Below, in pieces: positions 23,201 through 33,683 of a stretch of 64,000 nucleotides of DNA. Under the pieces are notes generated by a model. The model was not told the origin of the DNA and did not search any database. It worked only from the letters and a program-made list of their open reading frames with translations. Positions within the stretch are counted from its first letter, which is position 1; each line of letters opens with the position of its first letter. The stretch spans positions 82,481,501 to 82,545,500 of the forward strand of contig JAZBRS010000057.1 in the NCBI GenBank assembly GCA_037176725.1. Reading direction: 5' to 3'. The stretch is from Posidonia oceanica (lineage: Eukaryota > Streptophyta > Magnoliopsida > Alismatales > Posidoniaceae). The position numbers and the translations under genes are program-made.

Positions 23201-26200
23201 GCCTTTTCGAAATCACGTCTGTATCGTTCGCATGCTTCCTCAGTCAATTTGGGGACAAGCCCCTTCACGTGCCTTTTCGAAGTCACATCTGTTTCGTTCG
23301 CTTGCTTCCTTAGTAAGTTTGAAGACAAGCCCCTTTGCGTGTCTTTTCGAGGTCACGTCTATTTCGTTTGCTTGCTTCGCAAGTCAGTCGGAGGACAAGC
23401 CCCTTTGCATGCCTTTTCGAAGTAACGTATGTTTCATTCGCTTGCATCCTCTGTCAGCCTAAGGACAAGCCCTTTTGCATGCCCTTTCGAAGTCACGTCT
23501 GTTTCGTTCGCTTGCTTCCTCAGTCAGTCTGACGACAAGCCCCTTTGCGTGCCTTTTCGAAGTCACGTCTGTTTCGTTCGCTTGCTTCCTCAGTCAGTTT
23601 GTGGACAAGCCCCTTTGCGTGCCTTTTCGAAGTCACCTCAATTTTGTTTGCTTGCTTCCTCAGTCAGTCTGAGGACAAGTCCCTTTGCGTGCCTTTTCGA
23701 AGTCACGTCTATTTCGTTTGCTTGCTTCCTCAGTCAGTCAGAGGACAAGCCCCTTTGCATGCCTTTTCGAAGTCACGTCTGTTTTGTTTGCTTGCTTCCA
23801 CAGTCAGTCTGAGGACAAGCTCCTTTGCGTGCCGTTTCAAAGTCACGTCTGTTTCGTTTGCTTGCTTCCTTAGTCAGTCTAAGGACAAGCTCCTATGTGT
23901 GCCTTTCCGAAGTCACGTCCGTTTCGTTTGCTTGCTTCCTCAGTCAGTCTGAGGACAAGCTCCTTTGCTTGCCTTTTTGAAGTGACGTCTGTTTCGTTTG
24001 CTTGCTTCCTCAGTCAGTCTGAGGACAAGCCCCATTGTGGGCCTTTTCGATGTCACGTCTGTTTCATTTGCTTGCTACCTCAGTTTGTCTGAGGACAAGC
24101 TCCTTTGCGTGCCTTTTCGAAGTCACCTCTGTTTCGTTGGCTTGCTTCCTCAGTCTGTCTGAGGACAAGCCCCTTTGCGTGCCTTTTCGAAGTCATGTCT
24201 GTTCGTTTGATTGCTTCCCCAATCAGTCTGAGGACAAGCCCCTTTGCGTGCCTTTTCGAAGTCACGTCTGTTTTGTTCGCTTGCTTCCTTAGTCAGTCTG
24301 AGGACAAGCCCCTTCGCATGCCTTTTCAAAGTCACCTCTGTTTTGTTTGCTTGCTTCCTCAGTCAGTCTGAGGACAAGTCCCTTTGCGTGCCTTTTCGAA
24401 GTCACGTCTGTTTCGTTTGCTTGCTTCCTCAGTCAGTCGGAGGACAAGTCCCTTTGCGTGCCTTTTCGAAGTCACGTCTGTTTTGTTCGCTTGCTTCCTC
24501 TATCAGTCTGTGGACAAGCTCCTTTGCGTGCCTTTTCGAAGTCACGTCTGTTTCGTTTGCTTGCTTCTTCAGTCAGTCTGAGGACAAGCTCCTATGTGTG
24601 CCTTTCCGAAGTCACGCCCGTTTCGTTTGCTTGCTTCCTCAGTCAGTCTGAGGACAAGCTCCTGTGCTTGCCTTTTTGAAGTGACGTCTGTTTCGTTTGC
24701 TTGCTTCCTCAGTCAGTCTGAGGACAAGCCCCATTGTGGGCCTTTTCGATGTCATGTCTGTTTCATTTGCATGCTACCTCAGTTTGTCTGAGGACAAGCT
24801 CCTTTGCGTGCCTTTTCGAAGTCACCTCTGTTTTGTTGGCTTGCTTCCTCAGTCTGTCTGAGGACGAGCCCCTTTGCGTGCCTTTTCGAAGTCACGTCTG
24901 TTTCATTTGCTTGCTTCCCCAGTCAGTCTGAGGACAAGCCCCTTTGCGTGACTTTTCGAAGTCACGTCTGTTTTGTTCGCTTGCTTTCTCAATCAGTCTG
25001 AGGGCATGCCCCTTCGCGTGCCTTTTCGAAGTCATGTCTATTTCATTTGTGTGCTTCCTCAGTCTGTTTGAGGACAAGTGCCTTTGCGTGCCTTTTTGAA
25101 GTCACGTTTGTTTTGTTTGCTTGCTTCATCAGTCAGTTTGGGGACAAGCCCTTTTGCGTGCCTTTTCGATGTCACGTCCGTTTCATTTGCTTGCTTCCTC
25201 AGTCAGACTGTGGGCAAGCCAATTTGCGTGCCTTTTCGAAGTCATGTCTGCTTCGTTTGCTTGCTTCCTTAGTCAGTCTGAGGACATGCCCCTTTGCGTG
25301 CCTTATCGAAGTCACATCTGTTTCGTTTACTTGCTTCCTCAGTCTGTCTGAGGACAAGCTCCTTTGCGTGCCTTTTCATAGTCACGTCTGTTTTGTTGGG
25401 TTGCTTCCTCAGTCAGTCTGAGGACAAGTCCCTTTGCGTGCCTTTTCGAGGTCACGTCTGTTTCGTTTGCTTGCTTCCCCAGTCAATCTTAGGACAAGCC
25501 CCTTTGCGTGCCTTTTTGAAGTCATGTCTGTTTTATTCGCTTGCTTCCTCAGTTAGTTTGAGGAGAAGCCCCGGTGCGTGCCTTTTCGGAGTCACGTCTG
25601 TTTCATTTGTTTGCTTCCTCAGTTAGTTTGAGGACAAGCTCCTTTGCGTGCCTTTTCGATGTCATGTTTGTTTCGTTTGTTTGCTTCCTTAGTCAGTATA
25701 AGGACAAGCCCCTTTGCGTGCCTTTTCGAAGTCTCGTATGTTTCGTTTGCTTGCTTCCCTCGTCAGTCTGAGGACAAGCCCCTTTGCGTGCTTTTTGAAG
25801 TCACGTCTGTTTCGTTCGCTTGCTTCCTCAGTCAGTCTGAGGACAAGCCCCTTCGGATGCCTTTTAGAAGTCACGTCTATTTTGTTCGCTTGCTTCCTCT
25901 GTCTGTCTGAGAACAAGCCCATTTGCGTTCCTTTTCGAAGTCACGTCTGTTTCATTTGCTTGCTTCCTCAGTCTGTCTGAGGACAAGCTTCTTTGCGTGC
26001 CTTTTCATAGTCACGTCTGTTTTGTTGGCTTGCTTCCTCAGTCAGTCTGAGGACAAGCCCTTTTGCGTGCCTTTTCGAGGTCACGTCTGTTTCGTTTGCT
26101 TGCTTCCCTAGTCAATCTTAGGACAAGCCCCTTTGCGTGCCTTTTTGAAGTCATGTCTGTTTTATTCGCTTGCTTCCTCAGTTAGTTTGAGGAGAAGCCC

Positions 26201-26930
26201 CGGTGCGTGCCTTTTCGAAGTCACGTCTGTTTCATTTGTTTGCTTCCTCAGTCAGTTTGAGGACAAGCTCCTTTGCATGCCTTTTCGATGTCATGTTTGT
26301 TTCGTTTGTTTGCTTCCTTAGTCAGCCTAAGGACAAGCCCTTTTGCATGCCCTTTCGAAGTCACGTCTGTTTCGTTCGCTTGCTTCCTTAGTCAGTCTGA
26401 CGACAAGCCTCTTTGCGTGCCTTTTCGAAGTCACGTCTGTTTCGTTCGCTTGCTTCCTTAGTCAGTCTGTGGACAAGCCCCTTTGCGTGTCTTTTTGAAG
26501 TCACCTCAATTTTGTTTGCTTGCTTCCTCAGTTAGTCTGAGGACAAGTCCCTTTGCGTGCCTTTTCGAAGTCACGTCTATTTCATTCGCTTGCTTCCTCA
26601 GTCAGTCTGAGGACAAGCCCCTTTGCGTGCCTTTTCGAAGTCATGTCTGTTTCGTTCGCTTGCTTCCTCGGTCAGTCTGAGGACATGCCCGTTTGCGTGC
26701 CTTTTCGAAGTCACGTCTGTTTTGTTCGCTTGCTTCCTCAGTCAGTCTGAGGACAAGTCCCTTTGCGTGCCTTTTCGATGTCACGTATGTTTCGTTCGCT
26801 TGCTTCCCCAGTTAGTCTGAGGACAGGCCCTTTTGCGTGCCTTTTCGAAGTCACGTCTGTTTCGTTTGCTTGCTTCCTCAGTTAGTCTGAGGACATGCCC
26901 TTTGCGTGCCTTTTCGAAGGCATGTCTGTC
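17265..26930. repeat. 70-bp satellite array in the 3' region of element B, about 138 copies
   Basis: The monomer begins CTTTGCGTGCCTTTTCGAAG, then TCACGTCTGTTTCGTTCGCT, TGCTTCCTCAGTCAGTCTGA, GGACAAGCCC. Copies are mostly 70 bp with occasional single-base deletions. Each has the arms GCTTG..TCCTCAG and CTGAGGA..CAAGC around a TCAGT loop. Some copies are compensated (CCTTAG...CTAAGG, e.g. near 20510 and 26312). Because 70 is not a multiple of 3, all + frames yield overlapping ~65-codon ORFs, which are artefacts. 3' regions of Tat elements are known sources of satellites. Confidence 0.97.
19770..25905. repeat. Large duplication inside the 70-bp array
   Basis: About 2.78 kb (19770-22550) recurs at 23129-25905, an offset of 3359 falling to 3358 after a 1-bp deletion near 24200. 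The copies are almost identical and share rare variants (GAGGAAAAGCCCCAATGTG; CAATTTGGGGACAAG). A third partial copy of the block around 22000-22340 lies at 25980-26330. This shows recent segmental duplication of about 48 monomers. Confidence 0.9.
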
Positions 26931-27389
26931 CGTTTTCCCTTTTCTGGGCTGGCATCCCTAACTGTTCGGCTGACACCCGTCATGACGTATAGCTTTTGAT
27001 ACTAGGGGCGTTTCTGCTGTCCCCTGTCATCATTTCCCGTTACCTGGGGCATCTTTTTTTCGCGGCCTTGAGGTATCGGTCTTTTCCTTTTGGACCGGTA
27101 GACCCAACTGCCTGGCCGGCAAGCACGTTAGTGTTGTCTGGTGTCCCCCATTTGCACAAGTTTGGATCGGTTGCAAACTTGTCGCCCAGCATCACATTGC
27201 ACTTCTTGTTTGTATCGCATTACATTTTCCCATCAGCATCACATATACACATCGCTCGCATCCCCCAGTGAAGTTCAGCGTGGAAGGCAATGGCACAGGT
27301 TTTATTTTTAGCATCAGCATGGCTTCATACATCAGCATTGCACTGCATCTGCCTTTTTGCATTTGCATTTGCATTCGCATTGCGGCAAC
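26931..27389 (+). other. 3' region between array and PPT stem-loop (element B)
   Basis: Non-coding. GGGCTGGCATCCCTAACTG and CTAGGGGCG...CCTGGGGCATC match flanks of the arrays. CATCAGCATCAC and TTGCATTTGCATT runs match element A before its PPT. Confidence 0.55.
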
Positions 27390-27429
27390 GAGTCACGACT
27401 TTTCGGTGCATCCGCTGAATAAGTGACTC
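27390..27429 (+). other. Conserved two-tier stem-loop upstream of PPT (copy in B)
   Basis: Outer arms GAGTCAC (27390-27396) and GTGACTC (27423-27429), perfect. Inner arms TTCGG (27402-27406) and CTGAA (27415-27419) with one G-T wobble. The counterpart at 3881-3919 has different but pairing outer arms. Confidence 0.75.
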
Positions 27430-27519
27430 ATGCCGACAGCAACCTCTGGCTCTCACCAGGCATCAACTGGGGTGTCTTGTCAACCCTGAGCCACGGTCTC
27501 GTTCCGCTTGACCTCGCTC

Positions 27520-27532
27520 AAGGAGGGGCATC
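27520..27532 (+). promoter_or_regulatory. Polypurine tract of element B
   Basis: AAGGAGGGGCATC lies directly before the LTR. CCCTGAGC about 30 bases upstream pairs with GCTCAAGG with one mismatch, the same fold as in element A. The outer stem with the LTR start is lost because the LTR reads TGTAGAAAGCCC. Confidence 0.85.
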
Positions 27533-27599
27533 TGTAGAAAGCCCATTTTGACTCCTGCATTAATGGCTCTTCTTTGGTGGACTCAAACCCCAAACCACA

Positions 27600-28590
27600 A
27601 CCATCCTTAAACCTTAAACCCTAAACCCTAATCCCAACACCCAAAACCCTGAAACCCTAAACCCTAAACCCTAAACCTCAAACCCTAAACCCTAAACCCT
27701 AATCCCATCACCCAAACCAACAATGGTTACCGTAGTGGTTGGGTCACCTCCACTACCTTCTCAAGCCGCGGGTTCGATACCCGCCCATCGCACATAGAGT
27801 GGATTTTCCACTCTTTCTTGCATTGGGATTAATTTCCCTTCCTTCCGCCAATAGGTTTCGAACTCGTGACCTGTAGTAGGTTAGGGTAAAAAAAAAAAAA
27901 AATCCCAACACCCAAAACCCTAAAACCCTAAACCCTAAACCCTAAACCTCAAACCCTAAGCCCATTAAGCCCACCTTTGGCCCACGACCAAGCCCAATTA
28001 AACCCATTGAACTCAAGGCCCACAACCCAACTTCATTAGACCCACATCAGCCCATTGAATTCAAAACCCTTTTATTCCCTTAAACCTTTAAATCCAACAC
28101 CAACCATCAAACCCACTAAACCCTAATTTCCCATTTATTCTCAAACCCTAAACCCTAATCCCATTTCAAATCCCAGTTAAACCCAAAGTCCCACTAAACC
28201 CATTCCTTTCAAACCCTAGACCCATGTTTCTTTGAAAACCCATCTCATCCAAACCCTAAACCAACATCCCATGCAAATCCTAAACCCTAAAACCCTAAAC
28301 CCATGCATTCAAACCAAAAAGATCCAAATGCCATTCAAGGAAAAAACCTAAACCCATGCATTCAAACCCAAAACCCTAATTCCACTAAAAGAACCAAAAC
28401 CTAAATGCATGCATTTACCCAAACCCAAATGCCATTCAAGAAAAAAACCAAAAAAACCTAAACCCACGCATTCAAATCCAAAACCCTAATTCCACTAAAA
28501 AACCAAAACTTAAACCCATGCATTTACCCAAACCCTAGTGCCATTAAAAAAAAACCAAAGAAACCTAAACCCTAATCCCATTGCCTCACC
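27600..28590. repeat. Degenerate telomere-like AAACCCTA repeats
   Basis: Many AAACCCTAAACCCTAA runs, the plant telomere unit, mixed with variants such as AATCCCAACACCC and AAACCCATGCATTC. They are part of the LTR rather than a telomere: weaker versions occur at the same LTR position near 4080-4300, 5380 and 39010-39080. Confidence 0.85.
27717..27900 (+). mobile_element. tRNA-derived SINE with target-site duplication
   Basis: About 184 bp. It has a pol III B box (GGTTCGATACC, 27771-27781) and an A-box-like TAGTGGTTGGG about 40 bases upstream, as in tRNA genes. The tail is an A-run of about 15. The flanks are direct repeats of 16 bp with one mismatch: AATCCCATCACCCAAA (27701-27716) and AATCCCAACACCCAAA (27901-27916). 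I do not assign it to a named family. A second B-box-like GGTTTCGAACTC lies in its body. Confidence 0.85.
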
Positions 28591-28661
28591 TCACACACCA
28601 TCTTGGCTGGCCATCCCTCTGCCCAGATGGGATCGAGTGGCCTTCATCACCTCCCCACCAG

Positions 28662-28668
28662 TATAAAA
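28662..28668 (+). promoter_or_regulatory. TATA box of LTR B
   Basis: TATAAAA in CCAGTATAAAACCCTAGG, about 1.1 kb into the LTR (0.95 kb without the SINE), followed by a GA-rich leader. Transcription would start about 30 bases downstream. Confidence 0.65.
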
Positions 28669-31232
28669 CCCTAGGAACCCTAAGAGAAGAAGAGGAAAGA
28701 AAAAGAGAAGAGAGAGAAGAGAGAAAGGAAGAAAACCTAGCCGACCACCTTCCTCCTCTAGCCAGCTCCTCTCCCTTGCCTGCGACCACCACTCGCCACC
28801 TCCAGGTGCCACCCACGAAGCCACCTGCAAGAACCTTCACCGGTGAGAGGAGAGGATAACAGAGGAGAGAGAAAACGATAATTCTCTTCTACACCGGACT
28901 GCACCGCACGTCCACCCCTCTCCCTTGCTTCCACGGCCTTCATCCATCGCTCTCCACCCCCGTGAACCACCCACGAGTCCACCTGCAAGAGCCGTCGCTG
29001 GTGAGAGCCACAGAGAAAAGAAAGAGAGAGAAACAGACTGTGAGCACCCATTTCTTCCTTTCCAGTTGCAGAGAGGAAGAACGGGCATTTCACCAGTCCT
29101 CAGACCTCCCCCGCACCTCTGTCGACTTGCCCAGATTGCGCCGAGCCTCCTCCGCCTCGTCCAGCAGTGCCACCACCCGGAGCAATCGAAGCCATTGTAA
29201 CCCGATGTCGCCCGCCTCCTTCAGCCACGTTTTCAGGTAATAAACCTCACCATGATAATCGTAGGATGCTCTTCTTCCTTCCCATACCGTTAGATGCCCA
29301 TTCTATCGTCGTTTTTGCCGTTTCCACTTCGCTGGCACATGTTGTCTTCTTCGGCAACGGCGCGCCAACAGAAACGACGCCCCGCTGCGACACTCCGCCT
29401 CCGACCATCTGGACAGCGCCCAGACCTTCACCGGACGTCGCCCGGGCCAGCCGCACGCCGCCCGTGCCCTGCCGTCGCCTGCATCGCCGCTGCAACGCCA
29501 CCACCTCCGCAGCTCCGCCGCATGCCACTGTAGCATTAGGTTTTTATAAGGTTTTAATTTAAGTTTCGTTTGAAATTGAAATAAAGTCTAGCCAGTTTTT
29601 AGGTTTACATTTAAGTCTTGATCTCGTTTGAATTTCATTTAAGTTTGATTTTTTAACTTTATTACATTACATTTAAGTCTAGCATTTTATTTTATTTTCA
29701 ATTCAGTTCTGCATCAATTTCAGAAGTTATTTAATTCCAATTTTTACCTTATTGCATTGCATTTGCATCCTATCTTTTATTTTATTTGCACATTAGTCCA
29801 GTCTGATGTAGATTTCATTTAAATCTCTGTTTAAATCATATTACATTGCTAAAAAACCCAAAAACATGTTTTATTTGCAGTTGAGTCCAATCCAGTATTA
29901 GATGTCATTTAATTTTCTTTCTTTTATCTTATTACATTAACTTTTAGTCCTTTAGATTTGTTCTATTACATGCAGGTCCAATCCAGGTATGATTTTTATT
30001 TCATTTAAACTTTATTACATTATCTTTTTATCTGTTGATTTATTTTTATTGCATACAGGTCCAGTCCAGGTTAGACTTTCATTTAAATTTCATTTAAACT
30101 TTATTACATTGCATTTTAATCTGTTAGTTTACTTTTATTGCAAGTAGGTCCAGCTGCTGTGTTTATCTTGTTTTATTTCTTTACTGTTAGACCCTCCCTT
30201 TTATTTTTATTGCATCCAAGTCCCTTTTATGTTGCATTTCATTTAAATAGTTTTTAAAACTTTATTGCATTATGTTTAAGTCTTGCATTTTTGTTATTTT
30301 GCATACAGGTCCTGTAATTGCTTGCATTGCATCCTTATTTCCTTACTGTTAAGTCCTGCATTATATTTTTATCGCATTTAGGTCCATTTTTGCATTGCAT
30401 TCCATTTATTTCATGTTTTTAGAATATCATGGCATTAGCATTTAATCATGTAGTATAGTTTTTATTACATTTAAGTCCTTCATGCATTGCATTTCATTTA
30501 AATAGATTTTACAACCACATTGCATTTGCAGTCATTTTACAATTAGGTCCAGTAACTATGCATAATTGCACATAGGTCCTCCTTCATGCATTTAATCATT
30601 TAATTAAGCATTTAAATCACTGCATTGCTGTTTCTGTAGTGTTGCATTAATTTGCATTTAGGCCCTTATATTTATTTTGATTTGCATTTAGGCCCCTGCA
30701 TTTATTCTAATTGCATTTTTAGCCCTTACACTCACTCCAATTGCATATTAACCCCTGCATTTATTTTAATTTGCATTTAGGCCCCTACATTCACTCTACT
30801 TGCATATTAGGTCCTTGCATTTATTTTAATTTGCATTTAGACCCCTATATTTATTTTAATTCGCATCTAGGCCCTTACATTCATTCTAATTGCATTTTAG
30901 CCCTTGCATTCATTCTAATTACCATTTAGCCCTTGCATCTACTCCATCTGCACTTAGGTCCCTGCATTTACTTTAATCACACTTAGGTCCCCACCTTTTG
31001 CATTCTTGCATGCATTACATCTTCATATCATTGCATATCACTTAGGACCTTACCACTTGCACCGCATACATCGTTTCCACAGCCTGTTTTCTCGTGCATA
31101 CAAATTAGGATTTTCCGACCCTGTTTTGTTTCCCCTTTGTTTGTTTCATACTTGCATTGCATGGCTTTATACTTGACGATTTGTTTCACACTCGCCTTGC
31201 ATGATTTATTGCTTCTGTTTTGTTTCTCCTTT

Positions 31233-31760
31233 GCATGTCGCACACTTGCATTGCGTGGTTTTACCGGTGTTTTGTTTTATCGCCTGCATTTACATTAGCG
31301 TAGTGATGTTTACTGCCAGTAGTTCTTACGAATCAGGGTTCGCTCGGTTCGGAACACTGACAGCGCTGCTGAGCACATAGGTTGCATGTTTACTTTCCTT
31401 GTGCACTACTTCATTTAGAACACACGTTTGAGCATGTAATTACAGCATATCTAGCATTTAAACATTCAAGCATCATTTAGCAAGCATTCATGGCACTTAG
31501 GCATTCAAAGCATGCATTATCCCTCAAAAGTGAGCGTAAGCCAAGAAAGACCGGTTCCGAGCATGTCGGGGGTGCCTAACACCTTCCCCACGCGTAACAG
31601 GAGTCCTTACCCTTTCTCTGGACCTGCAATGATCGTTTTACCCCTATCCTTGTCACGAGTCATTCCTTTTGCATAGTTTTTGCATTCGTTTTGTAGTTTT
31701 CCTGTTTCCCCCGATTTTCCTCGTCTCCCGATTGGATAGACTAGGTGGCGACTCCCTTTT
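31233..31760 (+). promoter_or_regulatory. Conserved LTR R/U5-like domain (copy in LTR B)
   Basis: Same order of landmarks as at 9031-9560: GGTTTTACCGG, TCGCCTGCATTTACATTA, TTCGGAACACTGA, mini-hairpin CAGC/GCTG (31361-31371), GGGGGTGCCTAACACC, ACGCGTAACAGGAGTCC, GGTGGCGACTCC. Confidence 0.7.
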
Positions 31761-31914
31761 GTCTTATCTTTTTTATCTTCGCATTTTCCCAGTGTTTTCA
31801 AGTCAAGTTTCTCCCTGGATTCACTACCAACAGCGGCTTCTTCCCCCTCTCACGGCACGATCGCATCGCGAGCTATGGCAGCATGCGAGGCCCGCCGTGG
31901 GCTCCCGGGAAGTG

Positions 31915-33676
31915 GTCACAGCTATACAATCGAATGCGAAACAAACAACTAAACATCCATAGAGCAAGATGGCATAACAGGGAACACAAACATGCAAAGA
32001 AATCACGAATGAAGATGTGGATCCCATCCTCCACCCTCAACCAACATTGTCAGAAACTGGCTTGTTTGCGGGCCCTGAGATGGGTCGTAAGCTCTCAGGA
32101 CGCGACCTGGGCTCTTTGTGGAGGTTGGGAGAGCTCGAGGAAGATCCAAGGAACATATGCAAATGGAGAAAACAATGAAACATGTGTCCGATCTCCATCC
32201 CCGTTGAGCTCGCTGGAGCAAGTGGAATGCTCGTCGGCCGCGAATCGGGCCAACGACTGCGGGCTCAAACTCCTTCTGGAGCGTCGTGGCAAGGGTCAAG
32301 GAGAGAGGAAGGAATGCAACATGCAGCAGAGGGCGCTCCCCGGCTGTGCTCAATGGCTAGTGGCCTCGCACGGCCAGCGAAGCCGTCGCTGAAGAAGAAG
32401 GAAATGCAGGCAAAAAAGCTCGAAATAAAATCGAAGTAATGCACAAATAAAAGGACGATTAAGCAAAAGGGAGTCAAGACAAGGCTCAAGGATGCGTTTC
32501 TTACCTAGGTCGACGCTTGGATGTGGATGTCGACGCGGGGTGCCGTCGGTTGGTGTTGCTCCTATCGACGGTGATGTTGGACGCGACGGCAGAGTGGATG
32601 CTGGTGGGCATCCGAGTGAGGTGCTCGCCTAGCCCAGGCCACGTGCTGGTTATTGGAGGCAATGCAATGATGTCGGATGTTTGAGAAGACGACTTGGAAG
32701 CTCATGTGGTGAGGCGTTGCGGCAGGTGTCCGATGATGTTTGGCCATGGAGTGGATTACTGGGGTGCGGGAGAGTGGCTGAGGAAGTGGTGGCTAGCTCT
32801 TTGGCCGTGTTGGTGAGCTGCAAAGGGTGTTGGGTGGTTGGAAGTTAAACTGCAGGTGTTTGGGTTTTTTCGACTGGGTTTGGGCTGTTGGTTGGCTATG
32901 GGCAAAGAAGGGAGTGAGATAGGTTGCCGGAGTTGTATGGAGAGGCTCGGAAGTGGTGAATTGGCTTTGGATAGGGAATGCAAGGATTGCAATGGATGAG
33001 TTGCAGGAGATGTTGGGTTGCTGTTGGACGTTGTGGCTCGCCGAAGAAGAGAGACTGGTAGTTGGGCGAGTGGCCGGAGGTGGAGGGAGCAACCAGGGTG
33101 TGTGGGCGAAGGCAACCAGGGGTAGCCAGCGGCTTGGACGTCGGTGCTTGTGGGTGTTTTATAGGGGTGAGAGCGCATGGAGACCATTGGTTCAGATCTG
33201 GATTTGAAAGGGATGGCTAAGATTTGGTTTGAGGATTGGATGGGGATTTGGTTTGCAAATGGGAGTATGATGGTCCAGAAAGATTAAGGAACATGCCTAG
33301 ATCCATGCAGGCCAATGAGAAGTAAGGAATTGATGGTCCAAAAGACGAATGGACTACTTAAACCTTGGCTGCCAGTGCCACTGACATTGGGCAAATGTGA
33401 GAGCTTCCCGCAAGACAATCCTGCAAGAGCAACATGCGAGAGTCCTATACAGAGTCTGCTGCACTGATTTCTGGGCTTGATGCTTGACTTCTGGGCCACC
33501 AGTGGGCTTGGGGTTTGTGGTGTTGTGGTGTTTGGATGGTTTGGGGTGTGTTTGGGGTGCTTTGGTTAGGTTTTGGGATATCTGGTTGGGTTTGGTGAAT
33601 GGTGGGGTCCGCCTTGACCGAGCACGCTCTTCTGGAGAAAACAACCGACGAATGACGTCAAATCGGGGTGTCTACA
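31915..33676 (-). mobile_element. LTR fragment of the Tat family, reverse orientation
   Basis: On the - strand it begins TGTAGACACCCCGATTTGAC at 33676, the typical LTR start of this family, and runs into C-rich text (CCCAAAACCTAACC) as in the other LTRs. A TATAAAA on the - strand (33157-33163) lies about 510 bases in. The R/U5-like block is absent, so it is truncated at the left, where it meets LTR B. No credible gene is seen. Confidence 0.65.
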
Positions 33677-33683
33677 AATGGAC

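Larger units (their letters stand above)
9666..31914 (+). mobile_element. Element B, Tat-lineage retrotransposon lacking gag and protease
   Basis: Runs from pol through extra ORF, 70-bp satellite array, PPT and 3' LTR. Compared with element C, the part from PBS through protease (about 5.6 kb without C's inserted solo LTR) is missing, and the pol linker joins directly to the LTR at about 9665. It could not replicate without help. Confidence 0.75.
27533..31914 (+). mobile_element. 3' LTR of element B, 4.4 kb
   Basis: It starts TGTAGAAAGCCCATTTTGAC after the PPT. It contains telomere-like repeats and a SINE near its start, a TATA box at 28662, a purine-rich then C-rich leader, a long T-rich region with TTGCATTTAGGCCC words (29530-31030), and the conserved R/U5-like block. 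The right border near 31915 is approximate; there the sequence changes to an LTR fragment in reverse orientation. Confidence 0.78.

Noticed and set aside
17265..26930. More than 80 overlapping ORFs of 60-205 codons encoding Cys/Phe/Ser-rich peptides
   Set aside because: They repeat every 70 bp in all three + frames, as expected for a 70-bp tandem repeat whose length is not a multiple of 3. Start context, codon use and domains give no sign of coding.
17265..26930. CRISPR-like array
   Set aside because: Units are contiguous 70-bp monomers with no unique spacers, in a plant retrotransposon.
27600..28590. True telomere or chromosome end
   Set aside because: The repeats are degenerate, inside an LTR, and flanked on both sides by retrotransposon sequence.
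28581..29562. ORFs in the leader part of LTR B
   Set aside because: C-rich LTR leader; frames are short, overlap on both strands and have no recognisable domain.
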